Assembly: GCA_963781705.1 (NCBI GenBank)
Contig: CAWAGP010000001.1
Span: 372,001 to 436,000 of the forward strand
Direction of reading: 5' to 3'
Length of the DNA: 64,000 nt
Source: JALYGJ01 sp963781705
GTDB taxonomy: Bacteria; Chloroflexota; Limnocylindria; Limnocylindrales; CSP1-4
The notes beneath the pieces were generated by a model. The model saw nothing but the letters and a program-made list of their open reading frames with translations, did no database searches and had not been told where the DNA came from. This document shows positions 61,100-64,000 of this stretch, one piece after another. The translations under genes were made by a program, and so were the position numbers. How positions within the stretch are numbered: position 1 is the first letter of the stretch; every line of letters starts with the position of its first letter.

Positions 61100-62281
61100 A
61101 TGAGCACCCACCCCAGCCAGCCTGCATTTGCGCGCGTCTCGGACAAGGCTGCGCGCTTCACCGAATCGGTCATCCGCGACATGACCCGCCTGGCACTGCA
61201 GCACGACGCGGTCAACCTGGCCCAGGGCTTCCCCGATTTCGCCTGTCCGGCCGAACTCAAGCAGGCCGCGTGCGCAGCGATCGAGGCGGACGTCAACCAG
61301 TACGCCATCACCTGGGGCGCGCGCGACTTTCGCGAGGCAATCGCCGAGAAGACGCAGCGCTGGTATCCCGACTGGAGCGTCGATCCGCAGACCGACATCA
61401 CGGTCACCTGCGGCGCGACGGAGGGGATGATCGCCGCCATGCTGGCGCTGCTCAATCCGGGCGACGAGGTCATCGTCTTCGAGCCGTTCTACGAGAACTA
61501 CGGCCCCGACACGGTGCTGTCCGGCGCCGTCGCGCGCTACGTCACGCTGCACGAACCGGACTGGGCGATCGACCCCGACGAGCTGCGTGCCGCCTTCACG
61601 CCGCGTACGCGCGGGCTGGTGCTCAACACGCCGCACAACCCGACCGGCAAGGTGTTCTCGCGTGAGGAACTGGAGCTGATCGCCGGACTTTGCGTCGAGC
61701 ACGACGTGCTCGTCTTCACCGACGACATCTACGAGCACATCATCTATTCAGGCACGCACGTTCCGATCGCCACACTGCCGGGCATGGCGGAGCGAACGGT
61801 GGCCATCAACTCGCTGTCCAAGACGTACTCGGTCACCGGCTGGCGAGTGGGCTGGGTGATCGCGCCGGCGGCCCTGACGTCGGGGATCCGCAAGGTGCAC
61901 GACTTCCTGACCGTGGGTGCGGCGGCACCGCTGCAGGCCGCCGGCGCCGTGGCCATGGATCTGCCCAGTTCCTACTACGCGAAGCTGGCCGCCAACTACC
62001 GCGAGCGGCGCGACCTGCTCGTCGCCGCGCTGCGCGCGGCGAATTTCACCGTTTTCGTACCCGACGGCGCCTACTACGTGATGACCGACATAGCCAGCTT
62101 GACCGACGAGGACGACGTCAGCTTCGCGCGCAGGATGACTGCGGCACCCGGCGTGGCCACCGTGCCCGGTTCATCGTTCTACTCGCGTCCCGAGCTCGGA
62201 CGAACCAAGGTTCGCTTCGCATTTCCCAAGAAGCTGGAGACGCTCGAGGCGGCGGCCGAGCGCCTGGCCACTCTCTCCTAG
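61100..62281 (+). CDS. Class I/II pyridoxal-phosphate aminotransferase
   Basis: 393 aa fold-type I aminotransferase. N-terminal LAQGFPDFACPAEL, GATEGMIAAM, substrate-site NTPHNPTGKV, DDIYEHI and the PLP-binding Lys in SLSKTYSVTGWR. It resembles the kynurenine/methionine aminotransferase subgroup (KAT/YbdL-like). Encoded alone between the kinase and the SpoIID-like gene. Amino-acid specificity cannot be told from sequence. Confidence 0.91.
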   Translation: MSTHPSQPAFARVSDKAARFTESVIRDMTRLALQHDAVNLAQGFPDFACPAELKQAACAAIEADVNQYAITWGARDFREAIAEKTQRWYPDWSVDPQTDITVTCGATEGMIAAMLALLNPGDEVIVFEPFYENYGPDTVLSGAVARYVTLHEPDWAIDPDELRAAFTPRTRGLVLNTPHNPTGKVFSREELELIAGLCVEHDVLVFTDDIYEHIIYSGTHVPIATLPGMAERTVAINSLSKTYSVTGWRVGWVIAPAALTSGIRKVHDFLTVGAAAPLQAAGAVAMDLPSSYYAKLAANYRERRDLLVAALRAANFTVFVPDGAYYVMTDIASLTDEDDVSFARRMTAAPGVATVPGSSFYSRPELGRTKVRFAFPKKLETLEAAAERLATLS

Positions 62282-62679
62282 CGCCCGCACTGGGACGCTA
62301 TAGACGCACGTCCGACAGCGTTGCACGGCCGCAACGGCGGCGCGCCATTGGCGTGCCGGCCACGCTCGCGCCAACATGACCGTTCAGGACAGAACTTGAC
62401 TGCCCCCCGATACTGCTAATCGCTCTGCACGGTACCTATTCGCCAGTGCAGCGCAAATGTAGGAGAAACGAAAAGCGCCGCCCCAGCAGGCGCAAGTCGT
62501 CGTCCACCAGGCCGGCACGGATTATTCGTCGGCGGTGAGAGGCGCGAGCCCCGTCCCAGCGTGGACTCGCCGTTCCCGTTTTCGGTGCGCCGATTTGCCC
62601 TGTCGTCATGGGGCCGCCAATGGGATTTCGACACGTTGCGCGACCGTGATGCGCCGTTTCGGATCCAAGGAGGAAAACC
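62282..62679. other. 398-bp gap, no gene recognised
   Basis: Short frames on both strands lack conserved motifs. A TTGACT at 62396-62401 followed by GCTAAT at 62415-62420 has a spacer too short for a standard promoter. The gap probably contains the promoter of the SpoIID-like gene, whose SD is at its right edge. Confidence 0.45.
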
Positions 62680-63375
62680 ATGTCGACTGCCGACACGGCT
62701 GTCCGCGGGCAGTTGATCGGAAGACCAATATCAAGCGCGAGAGCCCGAACTCACCGGTCGTGGGTGGTGGGCTTCGGCGTAATCGTCGGCCTGTCGCTGC
62801 TGCTGCCTTCGGCGGCGTTGCAGCCGTCTACGGTCGATGCCCGCGCCCGCATCAGCTGCTCCGGCTGGCATAGCACGACCACGCCGCCCAACACCATTCG
62901 GGTGCTGCGCCGCGGGAGCGGCCGCGTGCAGACCGTCAACTTCCGGCACTACGTCGTGACCGTGATGGGCAAGGAATGGCCGTCTTACCTGCCGTTCCAG
63001 GTGCTCGAGGCCGGCGCCGTAGCGGTCAAGCAGTACGGCTGGTACCACGCCCTCGACGGGCACCAGCGCGTCAGTCCGCGCGGCCAGTGCTACGACGTGG
63101 TCGACGGCACCGGCGACCAGCTCTACAAGCCCGGTCGGGCGCGCGTGCGCGGCGATCACCACGCGGCCGTCGCCGCCACCTGGAACGTGACGCTCATCAA
63201 GAACGGCAGGTTCTTGATGACCGGCTATCGCCGCGGTGGTAAGCATCGCTGCGGCCACGACGCGACCGGCTACAAGCTGTTCGCGCGCAGCGCCACGCGC
63301 TGCGCCGACTCGGGCCACAGCTGGCTCGAGATCCTGCGCCTCTACTACGGGCCGCGGCTGACCATCGAGACCTGA
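62680..63375 (+). CDS. SpoIID/LytB-domain exported protein
   Basis: 231 aa. Strong SD (AAGGAGG) before the ATG. An N-terminal membrane/signal segment (about 29-48) is followed by a soluble domain with VVTVMGKEWPSY and LEAGAVAVKQYGWYHAL, the pattern around the catalytic Glu of SpoIID-type peptidoglycan lytic transglycosylases. Four or more Cys (SCSGW, GQCYD, HRCGH, TRCAD) suggest disulfides outside the cell. Non-sporulating relatives of this family are common; a role in cell-wall remodelling is inferred. Confidence 0.8.
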   Translation: MSTADTAVRGQLIGRPISSARARTHRSWVVGFGVIVGLSLLLPSAALQPSTVDARARISCSGWHSTTTPPNTIRVLRRGSGRVQTVNFRHYVVTVMGKEWPSYLPFQVLEAGAVAVKQYGWYHALDGHQRVSPRGQCYDVVDGTGDQLYKPGRARVRGDHHAAVAATWNVTLIKNGRFLMTGYRRGGKHRCGHDATGYKLFARSATRCADSGHSWLEILRLYYGPRLTIET

Positions 63376-63484
63376 CCGGCCGCCGGTCGGTCATGCAGTG
63401 CCACGGCGCGCGAATCGGCGCGGGGTAACATCGCCCTCCTTGGTCGCCGTCGGCCAGCCGAGGAAGTTGCTGGAGGAGAAGTAG

Positions 63485-64000
63485 ATGGCTCGCGTGGTAC
63501 GTGGCGCGTTGCTCCAGGCGGAGTGGACCGGCGACAAGGAATCGATGATCCAGAAGCACGAGAAGTACGCGCATGAAGCCGCCGCGCAGGGCGCCCGGTT
63601 CATGCTCTTCCAGGAGCTGTTCTACGGGCCCTATTTCTGCCAGGTCCAGGATGCCAAGTACTACTCGTACACCGAGCACATCCCCGACGGCCCGACGACG
63701 GAGCGCATGCAGGCACTGGCCAAGGAACTGGGCATGGTCCTGGTCGTGCCGATGTACGAAGAGGACAGCCAGACCACCGGCATCTACTACAACACGGCGG
63801 CGGTCATCGACGCGGACGGCGAGTACCTGGGCAAGTACCGCAAGACGCACATCCCGCACGTCAAGGGCTTCTGGGAGAAGTTCTACTTCCGGCCGGGCAA
63901 CCTGGGCTATCCGGTGTTCGAGACGGCCGTCGGCAAGATCGGCGTGTACATCTGCTACGACCGCCACTTCCCGGAGGGTGCGCGCGCACTGGGCCTCAAC
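63485..64000 (+). CDS. Nitrilase-superfamily carbamoyl-amide hydrolase (partial, beta-ureidopropionase-like)
   Basis: The first 172 residues of a carbon-nitrogen hydrolase, open at the right edge. The catalytic triad is seen: Glu in FQELFYGPYF, Lys in YRKTHIPH and Cys in YICYDRHFPEGARALG. The residues around the triad fit N-carbamoyl-beta-alanine amidohydrolase/N-carbamoylputrescine amidase-like proteins. SD GGAGGAG is 6 nt upstream of the ATG. Pyrimidine-degradation genes may follow beyond the window. Confidence 0.88.
   Translation, partial: MARVVRGALLQAEWTGDKESMIQKHEKYAHEAAAQGARFMLFQELFYGPYFCQVQDAKYYSYTEHIPDGPTTERMQALAKELGMVLVVPMYEEDSQTTGIYYNTAAVIDADGEYLGKYRKTHIPHVKGFWEKFYFRPGNLGYPVFETAVGKIGVYICYDRHFPEGARALGLN

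Noticed and set aside
1..64000. Prophage, insertion sequences, tRNA or rRNA genes
   Set aside because: No transposase, integrase, structural phage gene, CCA-ended cloverleaf or rRNA-like sequence was recognised on either strand.

Overview
This is a GC-rich, gene-dense bacterial chromosome window of about 60 protein genes, with almost no intergenic DNA and long runs of genes overlapping by 4 nt (ATGA or GTGA). No rRNA, tRNA, IS element, prophage or CRISPR array was seen. The gene content suggests a free-living heterotroph of the Chloroflexota/Actinomycetota kind: luciferase-like monooxygenases, CO-dehydrogenase-type molybdenum hydroxylase, PHP and PTE hydrolases, short PPDK-like dikinases, Pro/Ser/Thr-rich exported proteins and apparently leaderless TAnnnT promoters. 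I cannot assign it more precisely from sequence alone.

Layout. (1) 1-5778: amino-sugar uptake and entry, with the end of a probable binding protein, a ribose-type ABC ATPase, two permeases, a ROK kinase and NagA. (2) 5.8-14.2 kb: a small protein, a lipoprotein, an old-yellow-enzyme reductase divergent from an AraC regulator and GNAT, and a TetR/MFS efflux pair. (3) 14.2-20.0 kb: minus-strand operon of CoA-transferase, enoyl-CoA hydratase, LLM oxidoreductase, AroE-like dehydrogenase, FAH hydrolase and creatininase. (4) 20.2-26.6 kb: minus-strand sugar-acid operon of GMC oxidoreductase with small subunit, ALDH, LacI, DHDPS-like lyase and SDR. A 470-bp control region rich in palindromes separates it from a plus-strand SDR-MBL pair. 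(5) 29-33 kb: small membrane protein, PHP phosphatase, ABC-2 exporter and a membrane protein.

(6) 33.1-43.6 kb is the most unusual locus. A fully overlapping minus-strand operon (phosphohistidine-domain protein, transaldolase-like protein, ABM protein, FCD GntR, HPrK-like P-loop protein, three-subunit molybdenum hydroxylase) is divergent from an ATP-grasp/phosphohistidine PPDK-like gene. It looks like a split dikinase. The operator-like palindrome ATCGATnATCGAT lies directly against the -10 of the PPDK-like gene and, with the same geometry, against that of the SDR-MBL pair at 27 kb, which suggests one regulon. (7) 43.6-48.6 kb: SDR, KDPG aldolase, PfkB kinase, FAD oxidoreductase and PTE-like lactonase, together a likely 2-keto-3-deoxy-acid pathway. 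(8) 48.6-54.5 kb: lipoprotein, DUF2652-SRPBCC protein, and a UvrD helicase fused to an Fe-S nuclease. (9) 54.8-61.0 kb: a redox operon (two proline-rich exported proteins, ApbE, ferric-reductase-like membrane protein, ferredoxin, ferredoxin reductase) divergent from an OmpR/histidine-kinase pair. (10) 61.1-64.0 kb: aminotransferase, SpoIID-like exported protein and the start of a carbamoyl-amide hydrolase.

Eleven genes are broken by about 14 single-frame shifts. Thirteen are of the +1 type, and gene length returns to a multiple of three after correction. Sequencing or assembly error is the most likely cause, so these genes are annotated as full-length with the break noted.
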